Shown piece by piece: positions 1 to 8,771 of a stretch of 64,000 nt of DNA. Below the pieces are notes generated by a model, which saw nothing but the letters and a program-made list of their open reading frames with translations, made no database searches and had not been told where the DNA came from. A program made the position numbers and the translations under genes. This stretch comes from an uncultured Anaerolineae bacterium (lineage in GTDB: Bacteria; Chloroflexota; Anaerolineae; J036; Brachytrichaceae): contig CALIMH010000004.1 of NCBI GenBank assembly GCA_938028725.1, positions 62,001-126,000 on the forward strand. The letters run 5' to 3'. Position 1 is the stretch's first letter; each line of letters begins with the position of its first letter.

Positions 1-1209
1 GTTGCTGAGCGCCTCCCGTGCGATCTGGCAGATGTGCGCGCGCTGCTCTGTCGTCAGCATCGGGATTGTGCTGTCCGCCTTCCACTCAACGTGGACGCCG
101 CTGCGCATGCGGAAGTCGGTCACCATGCCCAGGAGCACCTGTGAGAGGTTGGCCTCCGCCTGAGAGCTATGGCGTAGGTCATACACGTAGCGACGGATGT
201 CGTCCACGGTGTGGTTGAGCATCTGCATGGCACTCTCTACGTATTGCTGCACTGGCTCGAGCGATAGGCCGTTGTGTTCGGGAGTCATCGCTTCTGCCAG
301 CGCGTGGTGGACCTGCTCCAGCACCAAGCCGGTGCCGTAGAGCGATTGCAGGGTGCCATCGTGCAGCTCTCGGCTGATGCGCTCGCGTTCTGCTTGGAGG
401 AAGTATTGCCGCTGTACTTCCTCGTTGCGTCGGTCAGCCTCGATGCGGAAGGCCTCCAACGAGCGGAACAGAAACCAAGTGATGAGGGCTCCGCTCATGC
501 TGCGGTAAATGCCCACGGGCATGCCGGTGAGTGCGAAGAGCATCTGCTCGTTGATCCAAGCTGCAGGTATGAACGGCGCCTCCGGCACGAATACTCCCTC
601 GAATATCGCGTAGGCTACGAAGCACAGTCCCGCCGCGCGCAAGGAGGTGATCAGGTGGGGCGTCTCTTGCAATGGCTTGATGAGCTGCCGTGCGCCGCCG
701 TGCAGCCCATGCGCCACCAGCAGGGCCGCCGGCAAACCGAGGCCATAGCGCAGCAATATCTCCAGAGCCGGCTCCATGGTGACCAACAACGTGTCTTCCA
801 CCGCCCTCACCGTCAGCAGCACGGCGGTGGCAACCAATCCAATCACCAAGGGCACGTAGATTGCTGCCCACGAAGGCACGCGCGGCTCGAGCAAGCGCAA
901 CCCGAAGCCGAGCAGCGTGGCGAAGTTCAGTAGGTAGATCACCAACTGGGCGAAGCGCAAGTGCTGCACAATCTCAGGCGGCAACAACCGCTCCTGAATC
1001 GGGATGAAGACGTTGCCCCAGGTGGCCACCGCCTCCAACAATCCGAACGCGGCTAGCCAGGGTAGGGCGCGCGTCAGGTTCAAATGGCTGCGCTGCAACA
1101 CCCACTGCACGCCGGTGATTGCTGCTAGCAGGAAAAACACCTGGCCGTGGATGAAGTGAACGATCACCTCGTTCACGGTGAAGAACAGCCGCAGGTAATC
1201 GGTCACCAT
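1..1209 (-). CDS. Sensor histidine kinase, NarL/DesK type (3' end outside window)
   Basis: The reading frame starts at ATG 1209 and runs off the window after 403 codons. The N-terminal ~250 residues are strongly hydrophobic, with about six or seven membrane segments and no obvious large sensor loop. They are followed by a dimerisation/phosphoacceptor helix with ERERISRELHDGTLQSLYG, phosphohistidine about H283. This is the HisKA_3 class that pairs with LuxR-type response regulators. The last visible residues, CQIAREALSN, are the start of the ATP-binding N-box, so most of the catalytic domain lies outside the window. It would autophosphorylate at the membrane and signal to a LuxR-type regulator not seen here. 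The gene diverges from the next one with only 15 bp between starts. The ligand is unknown. Confidence 0.9.
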   Translation of the reverse strand, partial: MVTDYLRLFFTVNEVIVHFIHGQVFFLLAAITGVQWVLQRSHLNLTRALPWLAAFGLLEAVATWGNVFIPIQERLLPPEIVQHLRFAQLVIYLLNFATLLGFGLRLLEPRVPSWAAIYVPLVIGLVATAVLLTVRAVEDTLLVTMEPALEILLRYGLGLPAALLVAHGLHGGARQLIKPLQETPHLITSLRAAGLCFVAYAIFEGVFVPEAPFIPAAWINEQMLFALTGMPVGIYRSMSGALITWFLFRSLEAFRIEADRRNEEVQRQYFLQAERERISRELHDGTLQSLYGTGLVLEQVHHALAEAMTPEHNGLSLEPVQQYVESAMQMLNHTVDDIRRYVYDLRHSSQAEANLSQVLLGMVTDFRMRSGVHVEWKADSTIPMLTTEQRAHICQIAREALSN

Positions 1210-1211
1210 AA

Positions 1212-1217
1212 TAGACT
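1212..1217 (+). promoter_or_regulatory. -10 box (TAGACT) 7 nt before GTG 1225
   Basis: TAGACT ends 7 nt before the GTG of the divergent membrane-protein gene and no Shine-Dalgarno sequence is present. This implies a leaderless transcript and supports GTG 1225 over an earlier start inside the kinase gene. Confidence 0.45.
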
Positions 1218-1224
1218 TACGAGT

Positions 1225-2070
1225 GTGACGCCGCCGCCCGCTGACTTGCTGCGTGTTGCCGCTATCGTTGTCGCTGCGATGAGCGTGGCGATGCTGCTCC
1301 GCACGCTTGCAGCGGGCTACCAGAGCCGCCGGGCTAAATATTACAGCGTGCGGCGCGATGTAGGCCGGCTTTCTCAGCGTCGAGCGCGCTTGACCTTACA
1401 GCTTGTGTTGCTGGCAGCCTTGCTCTACGTCAGCAGCATCGCGACGGAATCGCCGGCGCGGCGCTCGGCGCAGCCGCCTCGTGTGCCCGAAGCCACGCCT
1501 GCCTTGCCTGTGCAGGCACCCTCGCTTGACCAAACGCCCACGTTGGCGCTGACCAAGGCGCTGCCACCACCAACAGAAACACCCCGCGCCACATCGCCAG
1601 CGGCGCGTCTCACCCCTTCACCCACCTTCGACCTTATCCCGTTGCTGCCTACATCCACGCCCACGCCGACGCAACCAGCCGAGCCAGTGGGTGTGAAGCT
1701 GGGTGAGACGCCGCCACCGCTAGCGCGCAACCGCAATGGCCCCTTGCTGATGCTGCGCGCGATCTCGGCTCAGCCGCCCCGGCAGGGTTTGCCATCGGAC
1801 AACGGGGTCGTGTTTCCGGCCGGGACACCCACGATTTACATCGTGTTCGACTATCGCGCCATTCCACCCCGCGCCGCCATTCGCCACACGTGGTTCCGCG
1901 ATGGCAGTAGCGTCCACTTCGGCTCTGTCACGTTGGACACCGGCGAACAGGTGGTGGGCAGCAAGGTTATCTCGTGGTCGCCGGAGGGCGGCTTTGTGCC
2001 TGGCCTGTATGAGGTGCGGGTGATGCTGGGCAGCACGCCGCAATTTGTGGCAAACTTCGAGGTGCGTTGA
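1225..2070 (+). CDS. Membrane-anchored protein with proline-rich linker, unknown function
   Basis: I do not recognise a family. From GTG 1225 it encodes 281 residues. Two hydrophobic segments lie near the N terminus (about 8-30 and 55-75) with a basic stretch between them. A long Pro/Thr-rich low-complexity linker follows (about 80-170). The C-terminal domain of about 100 residues is rich in beta-forming and aromatic residues (GTPTIYIVFDYRAIPP, PGLYEVRVMLG) and resembles an extracytoplasmic Ig-like or DUF-type fold. The linker suggests the C-terminal domain sits away from the membrane, outside the cell. An ATG at 1147 is in frame but lies inside the divergent kinase gene and behind the -10 box, so I prefer the GTG. 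No functional claim is made. Confidence 0.7.
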   Translation: MTPPPADLLRVAAIVVAAMSVAMLLRTLAAGYQSRRAKYYSVRRDVGRLSQRRARLTLQLVLLAALLYVSSIATESPARRSAQPPRVPEATPALPVQAPSLDQTPTLALTKALPPPTETPRATSPAARLTPSPTFDLIPLLPTSTPTPTQPAEPVGVKLGETPPPLARNRNGPLLMLRAISAQPPRQGLPSDNGVVFPAGTPTIYIVFDYRAIPPRAAIRHTWFRDGSSVHFGSVTLDTGEQVVGSKVISWSPEGGFVPGLYEVRVMLGSTPQFVANFEVR

Positions 2071-2094
2071 CCAATCCAGCGCCGGCGCTGCCGT

Positions 2095-3261
2095 TCAACT
2101 TGTGGCGAGCAGGGTGTCGTACACCAAGCGAGTGGCTTGCGCAGCGCGTTCCCAGGTGAACTGCGCGGCACGGCGAGGCCCGCGTTGTTGCATCTCGCGG
2201 CGCAGTGCAGCATCGGTGCACACGCATTCCAACGCTGTAACCCACTCGCTAACCTCCTGCGGCGGCAGCAACAAGCCCGCATCACCAACCACCTCTGGTA
2301 TCGCAGCCGCGTTTGAGGCCACCACCGGTGTGCCGCAAGCGAGCGCTTCTAGTATGGGCAAGCCGAAGCCCTCGTAGAGTGAAGGAAAAGCGAATGCCTG
2401 AGCCAAGCTGTATAGCGCGGGCAAGTCCTCATCTTCCACGAAGCCGAGGAAGCGCACCAAGCCCGTCAGCCCCATTTCGTGCACCGCACGGTAGATCGGC
2501 TCGTGTAGCCAGCCCTGCTTGCCCACCACGACCAGCTCATCCACCAGGTTGTGCTCATGCAACGCGCGAAAGGCGGCGAAAAGGGTGGGCAGATTTTTGC
2601 GCGGCTCGATGGTGCTGACAACCAGCAAAAAGCGCTCGGCAAGCCGATAGCGCGCGCGCACGCGCGCCAACTCCAACGTGTCGTGGACGCGCCGGAAGCG
2701 AGGATGTACTCCCTCCGGGATCACGCGCAGCTTGTCGGGCGGCAAGCGGTAGTAGCTCAGCGCGTCGCGGCGGGTGTGTTCGCTGACGCAAATCACTGCG
2801 TCGGCGCGTCGCAAAAAGAGCGGCATCGCCAGCGTCAGGTAGATGCGGTTCATCGGCAGGTGATGCTGCGGATACACCCGAAAGATCACGTCGTGCAGCG
2901 TGAACACGGTCTTGATGCGCTTGAAGCGCGGCAGCAAGTGCTCAGTGGCGTGGAACAGGCGCGGTGCGGGCAACTGGTCGCGGGTGTTGGTGCGCAGTTG
3001 ACTGAAGAGAGCATCTTGTGCCACGTTTAGGAGCTGGGCGATCAACGCGCGCAGCCGCCACACGTAAGGCGACTGCTCGGTGATGTAGCAATGCATGCTC
3101 TGGATGAGTTTGCCTGGCTGTGCATCCAGTGCATTGTGGTAAAAAGCGGCGTAAGCGCCGGGCTCAGAGCTTTGGGCGAGCAGCGCGCCGATCAGCTCCT
3201 CCGTGTAACGTCCAAGGCCGGCTTTGCGGTGGACAACAGGCGAGGCGTCAATGACAATCAC
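2095..3261 (-). CDS. Glycosyltransferase family 4 (GT-B)
   Basis: A 388-residue GT-B glycosyltransferase of the group 1/GT4 family, transferring a sugar from a nucleotide-sugar donor to a glycan or lipid acceptor in the cytoplasm. The N-terminal Rossmann domain has the loop HRKAGLGRYTEELIGALL. The C-terminal domain has STIEPRKNLPTLFAAF and the donor-binding EX7E region SLYEGFGLPILEALACGTPV. The start is GTG 3261. It lies 27 bp downstream of an aminotransferase gene on the same strand. No polysaccharide cluster surrounds it, although rfbB (dTDP-sugar synthesis) is present about 20 kb away. Acceptor and sugar cannot be told from the sequence. Confidence 0.9.
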   Translation of the reverse strand: MIVIDASPVVHRKAGLGRYTEELIGALLAQSSEPGAYAAFYHNALDAQPGKLIQSMHCYITEQSPYVWRLRALIAQLLNVAQDALFSQLRTNTRDQLPAPRLFHATEHLLPRFKRIKTVFTLHDVIFRVYPQHHLPMNRIYLTLAMPLFLRRADAVICVSEHTRRDALSYYRLPPDKLRVIPEGVHPRFRRVHDTLELARVRARYRLAERFLLVVSTIEPRKNLPTLFAAFRALHEHNLVDELVVVGKQGWLHEPIYRAVHEMGLTGLVRFLGFVEDEDLPALYSLAQAFAFPSLYEGFGLPILEALACGTPVVASNAAAIPEVVGDAGLLLPPQEVSEWVTALECVCTDAALRREMQQRGPRRAAQFTWERAAQATRLVYDTLLATS

Positions 3262-3288
3262 GGTCTGAAGATGGAGGCGTCATTGTGC

Positions 3289-4485
3289 TCATCGCAGCCG
3301 TTGCAGGCGCTCGCGGGCTTGGAGGAGCGTCTCGTCCTTCTTGCAAAAGGCGAAGCGCACGATGGTGCGCGCCTGCTCAGGGCGCGAGAAGAAAGGTGAG
3401 CCTGGCACGCAGGCCACGCCGATCTCCTTTGCCATGCGCATCCCGAAGCGCAGGTCATCCTCGGCGCTGATCGCGCTGAAGTCGGCCATGATGTAGTAAG
3501 CGCCCTGAGGCACGAACGGCTGGAAGCCGACCTCACGCAGCATGTCCAAGGCGAGCGCGCGGCGGCGGTGGTAGTCGTGTTGGAGTTGGACAAAGTAAGC
3601 ATCGCCGATGTTCAGCATGGCGATCGCTGCCACCTGCAACGGGGTGGCAGCACACACGCTGATGAAATCGTGCGCTTTGCGCACCCCCACCATCAGGTCC
3701 TCTGCGGCGACAGCGTAGCCCAGCCGCCAGCCGGTCACGCTGAAGGTTTTGCTCATGCCGCTGATGGTGATGGTGCGCTCGGCCATGCCAGGGAGCGTGG
3801 CAAGCGGAATGTGCCGGGCGCCGTCGTAGGTGATGAACTCGTAAATCTCGTCTGTGATTGCAATCACATCGTGCGCTTGGCATAACTCGGCGATCAGCTC
3901 CAGCTCGGCGCGGTTGAAGACTTTGCCGGTTGGGTTGTGCGGCGTGTTGAGGATGATGGCCTTGGTGCGCGGCGTGAAAGCGCGACGCAGCTCTTCTGGG
4001 TCGAACCACCACTCGTGCGGTGCCGCCAAACCGTTGGCCGCACCGTTGACTGGTGGCCGCAGTGAGACAAAGCGCGGTGTGCTTTGTGTGATATGACAGT
4101 TGGGAATGTAGCTCTCGTAGAATGGTTCAAAAAGGATCACCTCGTCGCCTGGATTGACCACGCCAAGCATGGCTGCGATCATCGCCTCAGTCGCGCCGCA
4201 ACACACCACCACGTTGCGATCGGCATCCACGTCCATCTCGTAGCGATGGCGATAATGCTGTGCGATGGCCTCTCTCAGCGGCTTTAGTCCCCACGTGACT
4301 GAGTATTGATTCCACTCTTCGGCAATCGCGCGCATAGCGGCCTGCTTGATTGGCTCTGCGACGGGGAAATCGGGGTAGCCTTGGGAGAGGTTGATCGCAC
4401 CCACCTCTAGCGCAACGCGAGTCATCTCGCGGATGATGGATTCGGGGAACTGCTGGGTGCGATAGGAAGTGCGGCTCTGTTGCAT
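3289..4485 (-). CDS. PLP-dependent aminotransferase, class I/II
   Basis: A 398-residue fold-type I aminotransferase acting in the cytoplasm. Visible hallmarks are the N-terminal LSQGYPDFPVAEPIKQAA, the PLP-phosphate and ring-contacting NTPHNPTGKVF (N184), ITDEIYEF (D212, Y215) and the Schiff-base lysine in SGMSKTFSVTGWRLGY (K246). The pattern fits the aspartate/kynurenine/methionine aminotransferase subgroup (YbdL or DapC-like relatives), so the amino donor is not fixed by sequence. The start is ATG 4485, with TAGAAT ending 9 nt upstream and no Shine-Dalgarno sequence. The glycosyltransferase gene follows after 27 bp and may be co-transcribed, though the pairing has no clear metabolic logic. 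Confidence 0.93.
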   Translation of the reverse strand: MQQSRTSYRTQQFPESIIREMTRVALEVGAINLSQGYPDFPVAEPIKQAAMRAIAEEWNQYSVTWGLKPLREAIAQHYRHRYEMDVDADRNVVVCCGATEAMIAAMLGVVNPGDEVILFEPFYESYIPNCHITQSTPRFVSLRPPVNGAANGLAAPHEWWFDPEELRRAFTPRTKAIILNTPHNPTGKVFNRAELELIAELCQAHDVIAITDEIYEFITYDGARHIPLATLPGMAERTITISGMSKTFSVTGWRLGYAVAAEDLMVGVRKAHDFISVCAATPLQVAAIAMLNIGDAYFVQLQHDYHRRRALALDMLREVGFQPFVPQGAYYIMADFSAISAEDDLRFGMRMAKEIGVACVPGSPFFSRPEQARTIVRFAFCKKDETLLQARERLQRLR

Positions 4486-4494
4486 GGCTAGCTC

Positions 4495-4500
4495 ATTCTA
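4495..4500 (-). promoter_or_regulatory. -10 box (TAGAAT) 9 nt before ATG 4485
   Basis: On the minus strand TAGAAT is followed by nine bases without a Shine-Dalgarno motif and then the aminotransferase ATG. A leaderless transcript is the simplest reading. Confidence 0.5.
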
Positions 4501-4561
4501 AGGCGGATCGCGGAAGCCTGGTTAGGCCCTCTTGAGAGTGGCAGGCGGATGCCGAGGCGTC

Positions 4562-5644
4562 TCACAAAGGCAAGCCGGATTGCTGTACGTCCGCCCGCCA
4601 AAGCGCCAAAATCTTTTGGTCGCTGCGCGTGAGCGGGAGAGCGCGCGCGTCCTCGATGGAGGCCCATCGTGCCTCGGCGTAGCCATCGAGATGAAGTGAG
4701 TCGGGATTCAGCGCGCGCGCATGCCAGACGCGGCGCGTGACTTTGAAGTGGGTGAAGGCATGCGACACCTCGCCGAGTGGGCGGACGCTGGCCGGATCCA
4801 CACGTAAGCCAGCCCGGCGGTGAGCCAGCGCTGCGGCGTCCTCATCGGCGCACTGCGCCGAGGAGCTTTGCTCAGCACTGAGGAACTCCCAAAGCCCGCC
4901 TAGCAACCCGTGCGCCGGCCGACGGCACAACAGCGCACGGCCGACTCCATCGGTGAGGACCAGGCTGGGCACGACCACGCGCGACACCGTGCGCTTGGGG
5001 CGCGGACGCGGGTAGGCGGTTGGTGTGCCGCGTTGGAAGGCAGCGCAATCAGCTTGCAGCGGGCAATGCACGCATCGCGGCTGGCGAGCCGTACAAATCA
5101 GCGCGCCCAGCTCGATCAGCGCCTCGTTGAACGCGCCGGCGCGCTCCGTCGGCAGCACTGCCTGCGCCAGTGCTCGGAGCGCCCGATCAGCTTTCTCGTG
5201 GGCGAACAGGCGGCACAACACGCGTTTGCTGTTGCTGTCCAGCGCCAACACGGGCTGATTAAACGCGAGCGACGCGATGGCGCCGGCGATGTAGCTCCCG
5301 ACGCCCGGCAGAGCGCGCAGCGCCTCAGGGTTGGGGGGGATGCGCCCGCCGTGCTCGCGCAGCACCTGCTGGGCTGCGCAGTGCAGGTTGCGCGCGCGAG
5401 AGTAGTAGCCAAGCCCTTCCCAAGCTTTCATCACATCTTGCAAAGGGGCAGCAGCGAGGTCGGCCAATGTGGGGAAGCGCTCGATCCAGCGCTGGAAGTA
5501 AGGGATGACGGTTGCAACTTGGGTCTGCTGGAGCATCACCTCGCTCACCCACACGTGGTAGGGGTTGCGCGGCTCGCGTCGCCAGGGCAGGTCGCGCCGG
5601 TGCAGGTCAAACCAACGGAGCAGAGGCTGGGCCAGGTCGCTCAT
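4562..5644 (-). CDS. mutY: A/G-specific adenine DNA glycosylase MutY
   Basis: MutY removes adenine misincorporated opposite 8-oxoguanine. The protein is 360 residues, normal for the family. Seen are the catalytic Glu in VSEVMLQQTQV (E35), the helix-hairpin-helix LPGVGSYIAGAIASLAF, the catalytic Asp in ALDSNSKRVLCR (D136), and the 4Fe-4S loop C184-X6-C191-X2-C194-X5-C200. A C-terminal NUDIX-like 8-oxoG recognition domain follows. The frame is open far upstream, but ATG 5644 is the right start: it overlaps the photolyase stop in an ATGA junction, so the two repair genes are translationally coupled in a phr-mutY operon. Confidence 0.96.
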   Translation of the reverse strand: MSDLAQPLLRWFDLHRRDLPWRREPRNPYHVWVSEVMLQQTQVATVIPYFQRWIERFPTLADLAAAPLQDVMKAWEGLGYYSRARNLHCAAQQVLREHGGRIPPNPEALRALPGVGSYIAGAIASLAFNQPVLALDSNSKRVLCRLFAHEKADRALRALAQAVLPTERAGAFNEALIELGALICTARQPRCVHCPLQADCAAFQRGTPTAYPRPRPKRTVSRVVVPSLVLTDGVGRALLCRRPAHGLLGGLWEFLSAEQSSSAQCADEDAAALAHRRAGLRVDPASVRPLGEVSHAFTHFKVTRRVWHARALNPDSLHLDGYAEARWASIEDARALPLTRSDQKILALWRADVQQSGLPL

Positions 5645-7215
5645 CGTCCCTCCAGCAGCAAGCTCTCGGTCACCTCCATTTGTGCCACTTGTCCCTCGCG
5701 CTCGTCGGTGGCGAGCAATGGTGTGCAGGCGGGGTGTCTGTTGCGGTATTCCGCCAGGCGGCCTTCGCGAGCTGCCTGGGCGAGCAGCGCGCGGATCGGC
5801 ATGATCTGCTCTAGCCCAGCTTTGCGGCTGGCCTCGGCATCGACGATGGGCAGCGGGTAAGTGCGGCCTGGATGCACCCCATACCAGGTCTCCTCCATCG
5901 CGGTGAGTCGGTGTGGCTCGAAGGCGAGTGGCGCCGGCAAGTTGCGCAGCTCGGGCACGTACTTGTGGATGAAGCGCGCTTCCGGGTCGTGGTCGAAGCA
6001 CTGCTTCAGCGGGTTGTAGGCGCGCACGTAAGGGCGTGAGGGGTGAGTGATGCCTGCCTGCATTTGCCATTGCCAATGGTCAATGCAAGCGTCGCCGTCC
6101 AGCAGGTGTTTCATGAACCACTCCGCGCCGTGTCGCCAATCGATCATCAAGTTGATGGTGAGGAAGGTGGCCAGCATTGCGCGCATGCGGAAGTTCAGCA
6201 ATCCGCTCTGCACTAACGCACGCATCGAGGCATCTATCAAAGGGAAGCCGGTGCGCCCCTGCTGCCAAGCTGCCAGCAGCCTGGCGTCGGCATGCTCGTA
6301 GCGGCGGATCGTGTCGAAAGGTCGGTAGAGGTTAACAAATTCTGCCTCAGGGTAGAGCGCAAATTTCTGGATGAAGTGATCGCGCCATTGCAGGCGGCTC
6401 ACCCATGCCAACAAGCTCTTGCGCTCGCGTGGTGTGGCGTGCGCGTAGCGCCGGCGCGCCTCGTGCACGCATTCGCGCACGCTCACGCAGCCAAACTTCA
6501 GATAGGCCGATAGGCGGCTCGTGCCTTCCTCCTCCGCCAAGATCGGGCTGCTCATTTTGAAGCGATACTCGGCGACGCGGTGATCGAGGAAGTCGCGCAA
6601 CCGCGCACGAGCGGGTGTCTCTCCACCGGTGAGCGCGCTGCCGGGGCTGGGAGGTAGCCCCAAGTCTTTCAGCGTAGGGATATAGCCGTAGGCGCGGAGG
6701 CCAGGGCAAAGCTGGAGCTGTGGGGTGCGGATGTGCGCCGGCGCCGGGTGGGGGGGCTGGGCGTTGAAGGTGTGCCACGCCTTCGACCACGCAGCGCGCT
6801 CGTACTCGCCCTCGGTTTGCAGGTAGTAGCTCAGAAATGGTCGAAAGGTGCGTCTCATCCGCGCAAAGATGTGCGTCAGATTGCGGTCGCGCTGTTGGCC
6901 GCTCCACCGCTCGATGTCGGCTGAGTAATACACACCGTCCGCGCCGATGCACTCCACGAAGCGAGGCAACACCTCCACGGGATCGCCTTGCAGGAGGGTG
7001 AGGTAACTGCCGCGGGCGATCAAGTTGCGATCCAAGTCGGCCAGGGCTTCTAGCAAGAACTGCACGCGCCGGCTGCCTGTCTCCGTATGAGCGAGCAGGC
7101 TGCGATCCAAGATGAACAGGGGGATAACTTCCTCAGCGTCTTGGCAAGCATGGAACAGTGCAGCATGATCATGCACGCGCAGGTCGCGCCGAAACCAAAC
7201 CACCAAGCGGCGCAT
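5641..7215 (-). CDS. phr: Cryptochrome/DNA photolyase family protein
   Basis: A 524-residue flavoprotein of the photolyase/cryptochrome family. The N-terminal alpha/beta antenna domain starts RRLVVWFRRDLRVHDHAAL. The C-terminal FAD domain carries the signature stretch WHQ-like DHWQWQMQAGITHPSRPY and the GFPLIDASMRALVQSGLLN region that lines the FAD pocket. A class I CPD photolyase (light-driven repair of UV dimers) is the best call; a signalling cryptochrome cannot be excluded. There is a C-terminal tail of about 60 residues beyond the core. ATG 7215 is chosen because TATGCT ends 7 nt upstream; the in-frame codon at 7227 would lie inside that box. mutY follows with a 4-bp overlap. Confidence 0.93.
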   Translation of the reverse strand: MRRLVVWFRRDLRVHDHAALFHACQDAEEVIPLFILDRSLLAHTETGSRRVQFLLEALADLDRNLIARGSYLTLLQGDPVEVLPRFVECIGADGVYYSADIERWSGQQRDRNLTHIFARMRRTFRPFLSYYLQTEGEYERAAWSKAWHTFNAQPPHPAPAHIRTPQLQLCPGLRAYGYIPTLKDLGLPPSPGSALTGGETPARARLRDFLDHRVAEYRFKMSSPILAEEEGTSRLSAYLKFGCVSVRECVHEARRRYAHATPRERKSLLAWVSRLQWRDHFIQKFALYPEAEFVNLYRPFDTIRRYEHADARLLAAWQQGRTGFPLIDASMRALVQSGLLNFRMRAMLATFLTINLMIDWRHGAEWFMKHLLDGDACIDHWQWQMQAGITHPSRPYVRAYNPLKQCFDHDPEARFIHKYVPELRNLPAPLAFEPHRLTAMEETWYGVHPGRTYPLPIVDAEASRKAGLEQIMPIRALLAQAAREGRLAEYRNRHPACTPLLATDEREGQVAQMEVTESLLLEGR

Positions 7216-7222
7216 AGCGGGA

Positions 7223-7228
7223 AGCATA
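7223..7228 (-). promoter_or_regulatory. -10 box (TATGCT) 7 nt before phr ATG
   Basis: On the minus strand TGTATGCT precedes ATG 7215 by 7 nt, and there is no Shine-Dalgarno sequence. This decides the start codon and suggests a leaderless phr-mutY transcript. Confidence 0.5.
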
Positions 7229-7288
7229 CAGCGGACGGCTTGCGCAGCTTACAGTCCGCTCACAAATGAGGACGAGGCGGTGCTTTGC

Positions 7289-8731
7289 TTATGGCTGGGG
7301 ATTGCTCAACGACTGGAGAATCGGGAGGAAGACACGCCGCGAGAAGCCCTCGTAGGCATAGTTGTCTGAAAGCAACACGCCGCGTGTGCTGCCGCCGACG
7401 GCGTAAATGCGGTAGTCTATCCTGGCCACGCTCATGTTGCGCCATTCGCCCATGCGCTGCGCGGGCATCTCCACCGGCCACCAGCGATCAACGATGGGGT
7501 CGTAGCGTTCGTTGAAGCCGATGTAGCCCACAATGCCGCCGCCAATGGCGTACAGTTGGCCATCCATCTCCGCCACGCCCAGGCCACCGCGTGGCGAGAG
7601 CATGGGGGCGCATCGCGCCCAGGTCATTTGCTGAAGGTCGAGATACTCGCACGTGGCCAGCTCGCGTTGGCCGTCGTAGCCGCCAATAGCGAAGAGGCGC
7701 TCACCTAGCACGATCAGCGCGAGCTGACTGCGCGGCGTTGGCAACAGCGACAGGAGTTTCCACTTTCCTGAAGCAGGGTCGAAGCTCAACACGCGATCGT
7801 TCAGGCCGTTTGAGGTGCGGCCCCCTGCTACCACAATCTGCCCTTGAGCAGCGGCGACGGCGTGGCCGGCGAGCGGTATAGGCAGGTCTGCCAGCCGCAT
7901 CCAGGCTTGGCGCTCCAGGTCGAGTGCCTCGAATTGGCTTGAGACAAGCTGCCCTGCCAATGTGCCGCCGGGGACGTAAATGACGTTGCCGAGCGCTGCG
8001 GCGCCGGCGTTCATGGTTGGGGTGGGTTTGGCCGGCCCCTCGCGCCATGCGTCGGCTTGTGGCTCATACACCAACACTTCCCTGGCGGGTTGACCGTTCA
8101 CCTCGCCGCCGATGATGTAAAGCCGGCCGTTCACCACTGCTGTGGCAGCCCGCGCGCGCGCGCTGCGGATGGAGGCGCGCGCGAACCAGCGTGAGTCCTC
8201 CACGGCGACAGCTGTGGGCTCTGCAATGGTGGAGCTGCTGGTTAGCAAGTCGTCAAAGTTTGCGACTTGTGGCTGAGCGACAACCAATAGGCGCACGTCG
8301 CGCACGGCCCAAACCGTCAACGCAACGCTGAACGCCAAGATGCCCACCAGCGCCACACGCTGCCACACGGCTAGTGGCGCTGGCGGCAACGGATCGGGCG
8401 CTACTGGAACCGGCTGCGGCGGTGCAGCGCTCGCTGCCTCGGCGAGGGCTGTCTGCACTTCCTCGGAGCTTGGCCTGGGCGAGAATTCATCCTCCTGCGG
8501 CAGGGCGGGCGGCACCGCCTCTACCTTCACCCAGCCGTTGCGCACCGCGATAATGGTGACTTCGGTGCGGGACTGCGCACCCAGCTTGGCGAAAATGTTG
8601 CGCAAGTGCACCCGCACGGTGTTTGGGCTGACGAAAAGGCGCGCCCCGATCTCCTTGTTGGAAAGTCCTTCCGCCACCAAACGCACCACTTCGAGCTCGC
8701 GCTCGGTAAGCGGCTCGTTGAGTTCCGCCAT
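7289..8731 (-). CDS. LuxR-type HTH - transmembrane - Kelch beta-propeller protein
   Basis: A 480-residue fusion. Residues 7-66 are a complete LuxR/GerE DNA-binding domain (LTERELEVVRLVAEGLSNKE, then VSPNTVRVHLRNIFAKL). A Pro/Ala-rich linker follows (about 70-120), then one membrane helix (about 122-143). Residues 180-465 hold about five or six Kelch repeats, each with a paired-Gly LYIIGG-type strand (RLYIIGGEVNG, RLFAIGGYDGQ, QLYAIGGGI, RIYAVGGSTRG), forming a beta-propeller that should lie outside the membrane. The layout is that of a one-component membrane-tethered transcription factor whose external propeller senses a ligand or surface polymer. No receiver domain is present, so phosphorylation control is not expected. 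TATAAT lies 10 nt before the ATG. Targets are unknown. Confidence 0.88.
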   Translation of the reverse strand: MAELNEPLTERELEVVRLVAEGLSNKEIGARLFVSPNTVRVHLRNIFAKLGAQSRTEVTIIAVRNGWVKVEAVPPALPQEDEFSPRPSSEEVQTALAEAASAAPPQPVPVAPDPLPPAPLAVWQRVALVGILAFSVALTVWAVRDVRLLVVAQPQVANFDDLLTSSSTIAEPTAVAVEDSRWFARASIRSARARAATAVVNGRLYIIGGEVNGQPAREVLVYEPQADAWREGPAKPTPTMNAGAAALGNVIYVPGGTLAGQLVSSQFEALDLERQAWMRLADLPIPLAGHAVAAAQGQIVVAGGRTSNGLNDRVLSFDPASGKWKLLSLLPTPRSQLALIVLGERLFAIGGYDGQRELATCEYLDLQQMTWARCAPMLSPRGGLGVAEMDGQLYAIGGGIVGYIGFNERYDPIVDRWWPVEMPAQRMGEWRNMSVARIDYRIYAVGGSTRGVLLSDNYAYEGFSRRVFLPILQSLSNPQP

Positions 8732-8741
8732 GCAGGGGGTG

Positions 8742-8747
8742 ATTATA
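8742..8747 (-). promoter_or_regulatory. -10 box (TATAAT) 10 nt before ATG 8731
   Basis: A consensus TATAAT on the minus strand ends 10 nt before the start of the HTH-Kelch gene. The intervening bases are C-rich and contain no Shine-Dalgarno motif. Confidence 0.55.
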
Positions 8748-8771
8748 GGTAGGCTCTATGCGCTGTTGTGC

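Noticed and set aside
4486-4561. 76-bp gap between the aminotransferase start and mutY end as a possible tRNA
   Set aside because: No cloverleaf, T-loop or anticodon arm can be drawn, and the gap holds the aminotransferase -10 box.
4910-5860. 316-codon open frame on the plus strand
   Set aside because: It lies antisense to mutY and the phr 3' end, both with clear catalytic motifs. Long antisense frames are common in GC-rich genes; the translation has no family features.
5645-6076. Extension of the mutY frame by 144 codons into phr
   Set aside because: The extra N-terminal sequence is unlike MutY and overlaps the photolyase active-site coding region. The ATGA junction at 5644 explains the real start.
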